Origin: CBDCWQ01 sp965223435
GTDB lineage: Bacteria; Myxococcota; Kuafuiibacteriia; Kuafuiibacteriales; Kuafuiibacteriaceae
Length of the DNA stretch: 64,000 nucleotides
NCBI GenBank assembly: GCA_965223435.1
Contig: CBDCWQ010000019.1
Span: forward strand, 789,946-853,945
Direction: 5' to 3'
Position numbers and translations under genes: made by a program. A model generated the notes under the pieces. It had not been told where the DNA came from, searched no databases, and worked only from the letters and a program-made list of their open reading frames with translations. This document shows, piece after piece, positions 10,052 through 18,919 of the stretch (positions are counted from its first letter, which is position 1; each line of letters begins with the position of its first letter).

Positions 10052-10495
10052 CTACTTCACGCGTATCTCCTTGACGCTAGTCTTCGCGCCAGGCGATTTT
10101 GGAAGATGCACATACACGAGGCCGTCTTTGTTCTCTGCAACGATCTTGTTTTCGTTGATACCGTCGGGCAGCGAGAACTTCCGACAAAAACGCCCGTAAG
10201 AACGTTCGACACGGTGGGTCTTTTCTCCTTTCTCTTCTCTTTTTGAATGCTTTTCACCTGATATGGAAAGCGTTCCTTCATTCACATCGATCTTGACGTT
10301 TTTCCTTTCTACGCCTGGAAGTTCGGCGGTCACAACAAACTCTTCTGCATTTTCCGTGATATCCACACGCGGATTCCAATCGGACATCGTCATGCGAACA
10401 ACGTTCCCCGCTCCGCCTTCGGGCATAAAGAATGCATTAAGCCGACTTGAAATATCTTCTAACTCGCGCCACGGATTCCAACGAACGAGATCCAT
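10052..10495 (-). CDS. Hsp20/alpha-crystallin small heat shock protein
   Basis: I chose the ATG at 10495 because it has a strong ribosome binding site (AAGGAGGGTAAG) and begins with the typical MDLVRWNPWRELEDI. A longer upstream extension is not supported. The 147-residue protein has an N-terminal arm, an alpha-crystallin domain (about 38-130) with NPRVDITENAEEFVVTAELPG and a GTLSISGEK strand, and a C-terminal IRV matching the oligomer-forming IxI/V motif. Small heat shock proteins hold unfolding proteins in an ATP-independent way. Neighbours on the same strand are PPK2 (185 bases upstream) and a CBS protein (41 bases downstream), which fits a stress-induced unit. Confidence 0.96.
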   Translation of the reverse strand: MDLVRWNPWRELEDISSRLNAFFMPEGGAGNVVRMTMSDWNPRVDITENAEEFVVTAELPGVERKNVKIDVNEGTLSISGEKHSKREEKGEKTHRVERSYGRFCRKFSLPDGINENKIVAENKDGLVYVHLPKSPGAKTSVKEIRVK

Positions 10496-10680
10496 CTTAC
10501 CCTCCTTGGCTCTCACACATGGAGAGACCGAATACACATGATGAATGAGCAACATTCGTGCCAAGGGAGATCGTCTAAGGGTTCCTTCCGCACCCATGTC
10601 TCTTCGTGCGCGTCCGTCACGACGTCGTAACCCAAGCATCCAGTTCGGTCGACGCGCGTAACGCCTGTCCCCAGGCGCAC

Positions 10681-11574
10681 CTAGTAGAGCTCGGAGACGA
10701 AGGTTTGATCGCTGATCGGGGGCCTGACGTAGCCCCCGAGCTCTTGACGCGGGGGCAGAACAATCTCATCGTGCGAAAGATGGTTATACTCAATTTGACC
10801 CAAGAGGTGGGCGATGCAGTTGAGGCGCGCCTTCTTTTTGACGTCGGCGCGAACGACGTACCACGGCGCCTGCTTGATATCGGTGTGGGCGAACATTTCG
10901 TCCTTGGCTTTTGAGTACTCAACCCAGCGTCTTCGGGATTCCAGATCCATGGGGCTCAACTTCCATCGCTTGGTTGGATTGCGGATCCGGTCTTGAAAAC
11001 GACGCTCCTGCTCCTCGTCGCTCACTGAAAACCAGTACTTGATGAGAATGATTCCGGATCGCATAAGCATGCGCTCAAAACCGGGGCAACTTCGAAGGAA
11101 TTCTCGGTATTCATCTTCGGTGCAAAAGCCCATCACCCGCTCCACACCGGCACGATTGTACCAACTGCGATCGAACAAGACCATCTCGCCGGCTGCCGGA
11201 AGATGAGCCACATACCTCTGAAAATACCACTGACTCTGTTCACGCTCCGTCGGGGTCGCCAACGCAGCCACACGACAAAAGCGGGGATTCAAACTTTGCG
11301 TGATTCGCTTGATCACGCCGCCCTTTCCCGCAGCGTCGCGGCCCTCAAAAATCACGACCACCTTGAGACCTCGAGTGCGAATCCACTCCTGGAGCTTTAC
11401 GAGCTCCACCTGAAGACGGGCCAGTTCTCGCAGGTAGACCTTGTTTTTGATCTTCTGGGTCTGTTGTCGCTCGACCTCCGACACCAGTTCCGAGACGCTC
11501 TGCGTTTCGGCGACCGACTCCTCGATCTCCTCACCAGTCCGCTTCCCTTTTTTGCTGTTCCGTCCTTCGCTCAT
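10681..11574 (-). CDS. ppk2: Polyphosphate kinase 2 (PPK2 family)
   Basis: The product is 297 residues from the ATG at 11574. A GTG six codons upstream is an alternative start. PPK2 enzymes transfer phosphate between polyphosphate and nucleoside mono- or diphosphates. Diagnostic motifs are the Walker A loop FEGRDAAGKGG, the PTEREQSQWYFQRYVAHLP segment, the Walker B/lid DRSWYNRAGVERVMGF, and RRRWVEYSKAKDEM near the C-terminus. The acidic, charged N-terminal ~50 residues are a non-conserved extension. The protein is single-domain, so it is not the duplicated AMP-phosphorylating class. Whether it prefers GDP, ADP or NMPs cannot be read from the sequence. The gene lies between an upstream CBS gene and a downstream Hsp20 gene on the same strand, linking polyphosphate metabolism with chaperone and adenylate sensing. 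Confidence 0.95.
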   Translation of the reverse strand: MSEGRNSKKGKRTGEEIEESVAETQSVSELVSEVERQQTQKIKNKVYLRELARLQVELVKLQEWIRTRGLKVVVIFEGRDAAGKGGVIKRITQSLNPRFCRVAALATPTEREQSQWYFQRYVAHLPAAGEMVLFDRSWYNRAGVERVMGFCTEDEYREFLRSCPGFERMLMRSGIILIKYWFSVSDEEQERRFQDRIRNPTKRWKLSPMDLESRRRWVEYSKAKDEMFAHTDIKQAPWYVVRADVKKKARLNCIAHLLGQIEYNHLSHDEIVLPPRQELGGYVRPPISDQTFVSELY

Positions 11575-11698
11575 ACCCCCGTCGCGTACCACGGTTCACC
11601 AAAACCGAACACCCCACCTCTTTCACCCAGACAGCAAGAAGAAACGAGAGCCTCCGCCTATGGGCGGGCCCGCCACAAACACCCGATCAAGGACTGCT

Positions 11699-12403
11699 CT
11701 AAGTAGACTGCTGGATAACCTGCGCGAGCACCTCCTCTCGTTTGTCCGGATCAAGCAGACGGGCTGCGCGGAAACGAACACCCTCTCGGCCTGCCCAGTA
11801 AGATGAAAACAGCGGACCACCCTGGGGCTCAGAAAAGAGCTTCACGAGCCTGTCCCGCACATTGTCGCTGGACTCCCCCCACACGATGGTTTCGGGCCGA
11901 TCTACGCCTCCCTGAAGAATCAAAAAGACGCCGGGCCCGTCGGGTGCAGCCTCAACTTCTGAGCCATTCAACTCGTGGTCCTCGGTCCACACCAGCCCGG
12001 TGGCCTTGTCGTAGTGGGGAAAAGTCCAAGGGTGCCGGGCAGGTAGGCCCTCCAGGGCGCGCAGAATATCCAACGCCGAGACATTGCCGACGACCGTCAA
12101 GTCATCCACCACTGGAAGGCGGTGAAAGCCCGTTTCTGAGAGATACCGAGCGGCCTCGCGGACGGTCGTCTCCGGATGGACGACAAACGGAGGCGAGCTC
12201 ATGTATTGCGATACTGACTCGGACCAATTGGCGTCGATGACATCCGAAAAAGAGATTGTGCCCACCGCTTTTTTGGCCCCATCGACCACCGGTGCGCCGT
12301 GGATTCCGAACCGTTGCAACTCCCGAACGACCGCGCCCACCCGATCTGAGATCTTCGCCACGTAGACCTCTCGGTTCATGATTTCTTTTACTCTGATAGC
12401 CAT
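11699..12403 (-). CDS. CBS-domain protein with a distinct C-terminal domain
   Basis: A 234-residue cytoplasmic protein. Two CBS domains occupy about residues 1-130 (VKEIMNREVYVAK, GIHGAPVVDGAKKAVGTISF, GFHRLPVVDDLTVVGNVSALD). They are followed by an approximately 95-residue C-terminal region (about 137-234) that I do not recognise, containing GVFLILQGGVDRPETIVWGE and FSSYWAGREGVRFRAARL. A GAGGAG ribosome binding site lies about 10 bases before the ATG. The gene begins the minus-strand cluster CBS, PPK2, Hsp20, CBS, with 124 bases before ppk2. The C-terminal domain is a plausible output or partner-binding module, and the adenylate ligand is inferred from the family. Confidence 0.9.
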   Translation of the reverse strand: MAIRVKEIMNREVYVAKISDRVGAVVRELQRFGIHGAPVVDGAKKAVGTISFSDVIDANWSESVSQYMSSPPFVVHPETTVREAARYLSETGFHRLPVVDDLTVVGNVSALDILRALEGLPARHPWTFPHYDKATGLVWTEDHELNGSEVEAAPDGPGVFLILQGGVDRPETIVWGESSDNVRDRLVKLFSEPQGGPLFSSYWAGREGVRFRAARLLDPDKREEVLAQVIQQST

Positions 12404-12698
12404 CAGCTACACTCCTCTTCACTGGGTGATGCGCCCGTCTTTTGCAGGGGCCATGCCAACCGTCACCAGTCTCCATCATCCCCATTTGGTCCGCCGCAAT
12501 CCGTGGGCTTGTTACCTAGCTGTAACCCTTATCCGGTGCGAAGCCCTGGGTCGTAACTCGCGGCTCAGCGTAGTCGCCCCGGGGAAGGAGCCAGGTACGG
12601 ACAACGGCCACCCGGGGGAGGGCGCTCTTGCACTCGAGCACATTCGAAACGCATGCGGCCCCGTCCAAGTGCGTTCACATTCATGGTATGAACAACCC

Positions 12699-13238
12699 AT
12701 GATAAAGATTCCCATAACGCTCTGCCTTGGATTTCTGGCGCTGACCATAGGCGCCTGTGCGAGAACCCCCGTTGCATCATCCGGCCAAGAAGGTAAAACG
12801 AGCTGTTGCGCCCACCAATGTCCCATGCAGGCCAAAACTGAAGGCCAACGACCTGGCTGCCCCATGGGGCTCGAAGGAACGTCCGTCCGCGCCGAAAACT
12901 TGGATGAGGGGGCTGCGCTGGTTTTTTCAACGACAGGTGACGTTCAAGCCCTGCAATCCCTCATTGAGGCCAAGGCCCAGTGGAAAAACACCCACCATGG
13001 TTGCCACCCTGGTTGCGCCCACACCAGCGACGCCCCTTGTGCCCACAAGGGACACCACCCGGACAAGCCCGAGGTCAAGATTCAGGCCGTCAATACGGCA
13101 GATGGAGCAAGACTGGAGTTTAGAGCTGAAGATCAAACCGCCCGCGAAGCTATCCGGCAACGCATTCAGCGCCGTGCAGAAAAGATGAATCACTGCCCCA
13201 TGGGACAAAAAAAGCCCGGTGCAAAACCGCAAACGTAG
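12699..13238 (+). CDS. Cys/His-rich lipoprotein, probable metal-binding
   Basis: I start at the ATG at 12699, which gives MIKIPITLCLGFLALTIGAC, a lipoprotein signal with lipidated Cys20. The 179-residue product has three clusters of potential soft-metal ligands: SCCAHQCPM with GCPM after the signal, HHGCHPGCAH with CAHKGHHP in the middle, and NHCPMGQKK near the C-terminus. Spacing such as CCxHxCPM and repeated CPM/GCxPGC recalls copper- or mercury-responsive periplasmic proteins, but I do not recognise a named family. The two interclusters (QALQSLIEAK... and DGARLEFRAEDQTAREAI...) look like a duplicated small alpha/beta unit. No efflux pump or regulator sits next to it, so function is inferred only from composition. 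Confidence 0.75.
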   Translation: MIKIPITLCLGFLALTIGACARTPVASSGQEGKTSCCAHQCPMQAKTEGQRPGCPMGLEGTSVRAENLDEGAALVFSTTGDVQALQSLIEAKAQWKNTHHGCHPGCAHTSDAPCAHKGHHPDKPEVKIQAVNTADGARLEFRAEDQTAREAIRQRIQRRAEKMNHCPMGQKKPGAKPQT

Positions 13239-13321
13239 CGCCGTTGGCTTACCGGATCTCGTTCTCTCGTCGGTCGCACATAGAGTAGGTCGAGAAGATT
13301 CTGCCTGGCACGCTGGCCCGT

Positions 13322-14893
13322 TCACTCACAGTTGTTCAGCGCTCCCGTGTTGCTGCTGAACGATACGCGATCCACCACGCCTCCTCGACATTTCACGGCA
13401 CCATCCTGGAAGTGATTCCGTCTCACGCCCACACTCCCCGTCGTGCCTAGGTATTCATTGCCCTGAGAACTGGTGTGGGTGTTTCCAATCAGCAAATCAC
13501 CCGCGCGGAAATCATTACGCCGAACCGTAGCCTGTTCATTGCTATAAAACCGAAAGGGCGCTCCAACAGGAGATGAGCCCAAAAACTCAAAGGTGTTGTC
13601 TTCCACCAGAACGTCATGGAAGTATCTGAAGTCCGATATGATTTGGCCCTTGGGGCAATCGTTGCAGCGGAAAAGATTGTTGCGGACGATAACATTCTCA
13701 ATGCCGTCACCGACCTCGTGAAAGGGTTTGAACTTTGGCTCTCGGGTCTCGGGATCCTCCCCAACTTTGACCCGTTTGAGTCCCACGCCACCTTGGAACT
13801 TGAGAATTTGTCCATCACTGGTGATCTTGTTGTGTTCCACTACCGTGTTTTGTACGAAATTCGTATCCTTGCCGGTTTTGTTTTCGAGGATAAGGTTGAA
13901 ATTGACCGCACTGACAACTTCGTTGTGTCGAAAAGTAAAACCCTCCGTGCCGTCGAATATATCAATCATTTGCCTCCCGATTGCACTCTTGATGTCGATC
14001 TTGTTGTTTTCAAATAGCACGTCGGTCGTGTGAAAAGGTGTGATTCGATAGTTCCCTGTGAATCGCTCTGGCGCACGCTCAATGTCTCCAAGCTTAAGCA
14101 AACGCAGGAAGTTCTTGGCCCTGAACACATTGCGCTTGATATGAACGTCTTTGAAACCCCGAATGGTGATGAGGTCGTTCTGGATCGTGGGTGCGGCCAA
14201 ACTCCAGTATCCGAGATCTCCGACAAAGAGATTGCGCTCAATACGCACCTCTCTTGGCCCACCGGAGCCGATATCAGGGCCACCCACAGCCGCAAATCTG
14301 GCCCGAAGGACGACGCGGCATCTTCTAAATGTATTGTCTATCAACGTAGCCCTGTCCCTATTCATCGCCGAAATACAGGTGGGGGCCGCACCACCCGCAA
14401 ACTCGGTGGACTTGCTCTCGATCGTAAGACCCCGTAGAAAGAAGTTGCTCTTGTGCACTTCGATCGCATGATGCGCGGTCGACTTGATGTGGGCTCCACG
14501 GCCGTACAGACCACTTCCCTGCTTGGGGAGTCGAATACGTGTTCGGGTGTGATAGACGCCAGGCGGCAAGAAGACCACCCGGTGTTTGGCCAAAGCCTCG
14601 TTGATTTTGATGGCGTCATCGTCACGCGGATCGTCAGGCGTCGCGCCCTGTTTCACCGCATTTCCCGGCGCGCAACCCCGGCAATGCTTGGTTCCCTGAA
14701 TCGACCTTTGGTTGAGCCATCGACCAACTCGAGGCCCCACTGCTTGGTCGATCAAGCCCCTGGGAGGCAAAGTAGACACTGCACTTGCTGACTCAAAACC
14801 GGGGTCTTGAGGACCACATCCCAGGGGTACCGCCAGACTCAAGCCAACACAGAGTGGGACAATAGCAAGTTGAATCTGTTTCGTGATTTCCAT
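13322..14893 (-). CDS. Right-handed beta-helix lipoprotein (pectate-lyase superfamily)
   Basis: From the ATG at 14893 the product is 523 residues. MEITKQIQ plus a hydrophobic run ending AVPLGC is a lipoprotein signal. The region around DDDAIKINEALAKHRVVFLPPGVY is the N-terminal cap of Pectate_lyase_3-type proteins. It is followed by GLYGRG and then many parallel beta-helix coils with N-V-F/N-L-F/N-K-I steps (IERNLFVGDLG, HIKRNVFRAKN, FENNKIDIKS, VRNNLFRCND). Cys pairs (CRGCAPG, CNDCPKG) probably form disulfides. Such proteins bind or cleave polysaccharides, but no catalytic residues can be assigned by eye. The decayed PL1 lyase immediately upstream on the other strand hints at a polysaccharide-related locus. 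Confidence 0.85.
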   Translation of the reverse strand: MEITKQIQLAIVPLCVGLSLAVPLGCGPQDPGFESASAVSTLPPRGLIDQAVGPRVGRWLNQRSIQGTKHCRGCAPGNAVKQGATPDDPRDDDAIKINEALAKHRVVFLPPGVYHTRTRIRLPKQGSGLYGRGAHIKSTAHHAIEVHKSNFFLRGLTIESKSTEFAGGAAPTCISAMNRDRATLIDNTFRRCRVVLRARFAAVGGPDIGSGGPREVRIERNLFVGDLGYWSLAAPTIQNDLITIRGFKDVHIKRNVFRAKNFLRLLKLGDIERAPERFTGNYRITPFHTTDVLFENNKIDIKSAIGRQMIDIFDGTEGFTFRHNEVVSAVNFNLILENKTGKDTNFVQNTVVEHNKITSDGQILKFQGGVGLKRVKVGEDPETREPKFKPFHEVGDGIENVIVRNNLFRCNDCPKGQIISDFRYFHDVLVEDNTFEFLGSSPVGAPFRFYSNEQATVRRNDFRAGDLLIGNTHTSSQGNEYLGTTGSVGVRRNHFQDGAVKCRGGVVDRVSFSSNTGALNNCE

Positions 14894-15118
14894 CCCGCAC
14901 AAAGAAGCAAGATCGGTGCCCGTGCGTTTGAACACCCAAGCGCTGTAGGTGACGCCATGATCAGGTACTCGAAACCGTCTGGTGCCTGCCGAACCGCCGG
15001 ACACCTTCGTCCATACAACCAAGATTGAACAGGAATCGGGACGGACATTCGGCCCAGAATTCTTTGTCCTAAGGGGTTGGTACAAAGTTTGCTCAGAAGC
15101 CGATCCCTCGGAGGTACG

Positions 15119-15814
15119 ATGGATCCACGAAAAAATACAACCATGACCCAAGCTGGGGGACTCGGAACGGTTTCACAAGCCGCACTTGTCGATCATATCA
15201 ACAACTACTACCAAGTGGGACCCATCCATGAAGGCCGAAGCAACCTCATACCCTGGCTTTTTAAGTACATTTTCGTCGAAGGTGAAATCGCCCAAATTTA
15301 TACTGCGGGCAATCTCGTCATGCCTGATTTTCACACCGACGACGATGCCGACAACTGGCATCTATGGGAAGGGAGAACAACAAGCTGGTCTCAGCACCTT
15401 CCAATAGCAGAATCCGTCTACCGCAAACACATTGCGAACCAGCCAAGCGCCCATCCCGTTACGGTTCAGACGGCACGAGAGGCCTATACATCCGTCATGC
15501 AGGATGTCGGCGCAAACGCCCGACTCGACGAGAACGGCAACTGGGTCTTCAACCTCGATTCAGTCGACCAGATTTACCTAGAAGACGTGATGGAGCGAAA
15601 AGGCCCAACCAAATATAGACTTCCTGACAGCCACAGCTATCCTGAACAGGACGCAGGGACCGCCTATCCTGATCGTGACGAAGACGGAATGTCTGACCTA
15701 TGGGAAAAGGCAAACAATCTCGATCCTTACGATTCTACCGACGGAAAGCTCAAGACCCTTAGCAACAATGAATACACGAATTTGGAAGTATTCCTGAATG
15801 GCGGATGTTTATGA
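15119..15814 (+). pseudogene. 5'-truncated PL1 pectate lyase remnant
   Basis: The open frame encodes about 231 residues from an ATG with a GGAGG at 15110-15114. It has no signal peptide and no catalytic N-terminal half. What remains resembles the C-terminal third of polysaccharide lyase family 1 enzymes: a last beta-helix coil (HINNYYQVGP), then IYTAGNLV, a helical segment around AREAYTSVMQDVGA, and a C-terminal calcium-binding tail DRDEDGMSDLWEKANNLDP followed by YTNLEVFLNG. In intact PL1 enzymes the same tail closes the protein. The absent N-terminal ~200 residues contain the catalytic Arg and calcium site, so the fragment should be inactive. The frame is otherwise undamaged, so the deletion may be recent, or the fragment may be kept as a binding domain. 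Confidence 0.65.
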
Positions 15815-15913
15815 GTGTTCGGCTCGGGCTCCGTACGGCCCAATGGGCAGTGATCGAAGCGCCCTCGTCACCAGCCGACGCGGGCGTAATCGAAGTGAGC
15901 CAACGGATCAGGC

Positions 15914-18649
15914 CTACTCTGGTTCGCTGACACCGGGCAAGGGAACGGGCTGCGGATCCACGTCAAGCGGAGGAAGCCTTGGCCATTCGACGATGACCGG
16001 TCCGGTTGGCCGCGGCGTGGTCGAACCTGAGTCCTCCTCCGGGTTTCCGTCTGCCTTGGGTTGAGGCTTCGAGACTTCGCCGAGAATGGGTGTCAACCGT
16101 GGTTTTGGGAAGTTTTCGGGATCAACAGGGACGGTTGTGTGGTCTAGGCGATCCACTGAAGCGGCATTGCCATCGGGCGCAGCTTCTTGTTCGCCTTGCC
16201 TCGCGCCGGGACTGTCGTCAAAAAAGTCGGGCTTTTGGTCGCGGTCCTCATCCTCGAGACAGCTACACTTGGCTCGAGCGATACATTCTAGGTTCAGCTC
16301 TTCTCCACCTGCCGTCGGTGCTCGGCAATTCATTTCTGCGGACGGGGGCGGATTGTTGTGGAGGCGATGCGTGCATCCAAGGGAATTGCAGTGGAATCGG
16401 CAAGCATCATCGTTCATGGCAGCAAGCGGAGGCTCGCACAGCGTGCTCAGGGCTTGGATCACCGCCGAGCTTAGGCAACCCTGGGGTGCGTTGCCGAGGG
16501 CAACCTTTTGTGATAGGCGCTCGCTTATAAAACCGGTTCCAGGACATGAGGGTGCTACCTCAGGCTCGTCATTTGGCCGTGACACCGCTCGAAATTCGTC
16601 TTCCGATGCGACACCTTCTTCGCAGCCACATTGAGCGTAGTCGCTTGTGTATTCGTATCGACTTTGACCACTGCAGTCCCAAGGAGACTCAAGAATGGCA
16701 GACGCGAACGGGATATCGTTCCACGCCCAATAGGGCTGGGGTGCGACCAGCACACCACCCGCGGCCGCGGCCACACCAACCGGATTTGGACCTCCGCCGA
16801 GTACAAATCCCGCTGCCCCCTCAAGAACGGCAAAAATGGACTGCTTCTTGTTTGGCGCGTTTCCGCCCTCCAAAATATTCTCTACGATGCCCCATTTGAA
16901 AGCATCGAAGTCATGAAAATCGAGACGGCGACGCTGGTATCGAACCCCAAAAAAAGCCCGAGCATCGTGACAGCGTGTGGCGCGTTGCACATCAGCACTA
17001 CACGAAAACTGGATGTTTGCTGACTGAGTGAGTTTGATAGACTTGCTGATCTCGTTCGCAAGATGGGCGTCAAGGCTGGTATCAGATCCTGGAGACTTAT
17101 CCGTTTTGTCGGAATAGCCGACGCTTCCTGAAATCGAGGCCTCGTCCTTTTCGGAAACTTCCAGCCTTGAAGTCGTCAGCGCATCAATGGTGACCGAAGG
17201 AAACTCGCATACGGTGCTCCCCCCGGGATGTTCACTTGAAACGTTTTTCGCGATGCACAGGCACGCGCCACCCACCCGTTCCTTTTCGACCATATCGAGA
17301 TCGTGGGTCACGATCTTGGTCCAGCCCCCGTGCACCAAGACGGAAGAGAAGTGTTCCACCACAAAATCAATGTGTGACGGCGTCAAGATCGCGGTACCCA
17401 CGCGGGTGGGCTGGACCGTCGGCGGGCTCGAGCCATCTTTGTCCGCCAGTGTGAAAAGAATGCTCTCACCTTCCTTTAGGTAGGCCGATTCTTGCGGGGG
17501 CAGCGGAATGACAAGGTGGGCCCTGCGGGTCTCAAACCGCACATGCTTGGTAGGATCTTCTCCGTGAACAAGGGCCGAGATCCTCGGCTGTCCCGGCAAC
17601 AACCACTCTTTGCGCATGCCTTTTTCATCCAGCAGCACAAAATAGAGCGAACCTGCCCGGTCGAGATCTTCCTTGGCGGCTTCGATGAACACACCCTCAC
17701 CAAACTCGATACGCGTATCGGCGACTCGGAACCCAGGTCTCGAGTCGCTATAGCGATGTAAGCCGATGACGCCCACATCGTGGGTGGCCGCGCGTCTCAA
17801 AAAAGCGCGTCGGTTCCGCTCCATGTGAGGCGCGCTCACGTCGATCCAACATAGATCATGGACACGGTGAACATGCACCCAAAACGAGAGCCTAAAGCTT
17901 CCGTCGGCCCGACTGACGGTGCGAGGTGGATAGCCATAGCCAGAGAGTTTGGAACCTTTAGGATCGCAGAAAGGAAGAACCGTAGCCCCTCCAACCGGCG
18001 CACCAAGGGTGTCAACGATCCTACCCGTCACCTCAACCCTGGAATAGTCACCGTAGCGCCTGGAGGGTTGAACCACTTGGTAAGCCTCCTTGGTCACCGC
18101 GATGGTTGAGAACACAGGGTGCGCCGGCAGAATAATCTCACCTGCGCTTGGAGCCCGAATGGGTTCTTTGGCCCAAAGGTACTTACGCGCCGGAACGTAC
18201 GCAAAGACGTCGCCATATTCGAGGTACTGGACCGGGGCATTGTCTAGGGCAACCAGAACAAAATCCGCGTCCTTTTCGAGTTCGGCGGTGAGCGCCATGC
18301 TCCGACCTGGCGGCAGACTCGAGAAAGGCATCTCGGTCGGCACGCGCACCTCTCCCGCCCGGGTCCAAACGCGAATTCGTTGGTGCACCCACAAGAGTTC
18401 GCTGCTTCGATTGAGCAGTTCAATGCGGCGCCCACCAGGGTCCACCTCGGAAATGACCAGCCCCAGTGCTTCTTGCGAAAGGCGGAGGTGGCCCTCTTCA
18501 ATGGCGCCCTCGAACCCGGGTGTGCCCTGGATCAGGGCGCCGTCCTCGAGGGTATTTATTTCTTCGATCGAATCGTTGCGATCACAGTTCCATACGGTGA
18601 AGCAGACAACAATCAAGACTCCTTGAGTCCTGCGTCTGACAAGATGCAT
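15914..18649 (-). CDS. Large secreted lipoprotein with carboxypeptidase-regulatory-like domain
   Basis: The ATG at 18649 gives MHLVRRRTQGVLIVVCFTVWNC, a lipoprotein-type signal with lipidated Cys22; the product is 911 residues. A carboxypeptidase regulatory-like beta-sandwich lies at about residues 205-285 (VTGRIVDTLGAPVGGATV, then SRADGSFRLSFWV). The middle has long beta-rich stretches of no recognised family. A Cys-rich part (CGCEEG, CIARAKCSCLED) leads to a calcium-binding DEDRDQKPDFFDD and a Pro-rich tail. It is divergent from the malic enzyme gene across a 270-base gap that contains a perfect 16-bp palindrome. I do not recognise its function. Extracellular location on the outer membrane is inferred from the signal. 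Confidence 0.8.
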   Translation of the reverse strand: MHLVRRRTQGVLIVVCFTVWNCDRNDSIEEINTLEDGALIQGTPGFEGAIEEGHLRLSQEALGLVISEVDPGGRRIELLNRSSELLWVHQRIRVWTRAGEVRVPTEMPFSSLPPGRSMALTAELEKDADFVLVALDNAPVQYLEYGDVFAYVPARKYLWAKEPIRAPSAGEIILPAHPVFSTIAVTKEAYQVVQPSRRYGDYSRVEVTGRIVDTLGAPVGGATVLPFCDPKGSKLSGYGYPPRTVSRADGSFRLSFWVHVHRVHDLCWIDVSAPHMERNRRAFLRRAATHDVGVIGLHRYSDSRPGFRVADTRIEFGEGVFIEAAKEDLDRAGSLYFVLLDEKGMRKEWLLPGQPRISALVHGEDPTKHVRFETRRAHLVIPLPPQESAYLKEGESILFTLADKDGSSPPTVQPTRVGTAILTPSHIDFVVEHFSSVLVHGGWTKIVTHDLDMVEKERVGGACLCIAKNVSSEHPGGSTVCEFPSVTIDALTTSRLEVSEKDEASISGSVGYSDKTDKSPGSDTSLDAHLANEISKSIKLTQSANIQFSCSADVQRATRCHDARAFFGVRYQRRRLDFHDFDAFKWGIVENILEGGNAPNKKQSIFAVLEGAAGFVLGGGPNPVGVAAAAGGVLVAPQPYWAWNDIPFASAILESPWDCSGQSRYEYTSDYAQCGCEEGVASEDEFRAVSRPNDEPEVAPSCPGTGFISERLSQKVALGNAPQGCLSSAVIQALSTLCEPPLAAMNDDACRFHCNSLGCTHRLHNNPPPSAEMNCRAPTAGGEELNLECIARAKCSCLEDEDRDQKPDFFDDSPGARQGEQEAAPDGNAASVDRLDHTTVPVDPENFPKPRLTPILGEVSKPQPKADGNPEEDSGSTTPRPTGPVIVEWPRLPPLDVDPQPVPLPGVSEPE

Positions 18650-18719
18650 GTTCAACTCCCATGCGCCAACCCTCCTTTTTGACGAGACAAGCCGTCCCCC
18701 CAAAGAGGTACGATGGTCA

Positions 18720-18735
18720 TGATCCGATCGGATCA
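18720..18735. promoter_or_regulatory. Perfect 16-bp palindrome, candidate operator
   Basis: TGATCCGATCGGATCA reads the same on both strands. It lies in the gap between two divergent genes, 71 bases upstream of the lipoprotein start at 18649 and 184 bases upstream of the malic enzyme start. A dimeric helix-turn-helix regulator site is the simplest reading. No regulator gene is adjacent. Confidence 0.35.
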
Positions 18736-18919
18736 CGCCCTCGCACAAAGCGAACACCCTACAAACACCGAGTCCCCTGAATCCTTCGAACCAGGGGACG
18801 GTCCGGGTTTGCCGTCGGCGGTGGGGGATGACTGTGACTCACGCCACCCCTAGGGTCTGATAGGCCACTTGCGAGGGCTTGTTCGATCGTGTTCTAACGT
18901 CAGGGCGGGAGAGGAAGCC

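Noticed and set aside
18713..18853. 46-codon small frame with a GAGG-type leader upstream of the malic enzyme gene
   Set aside because: Composition is low-complexity and shows no motif; the leader may be coincidental. Kept as part of the intergenic region.
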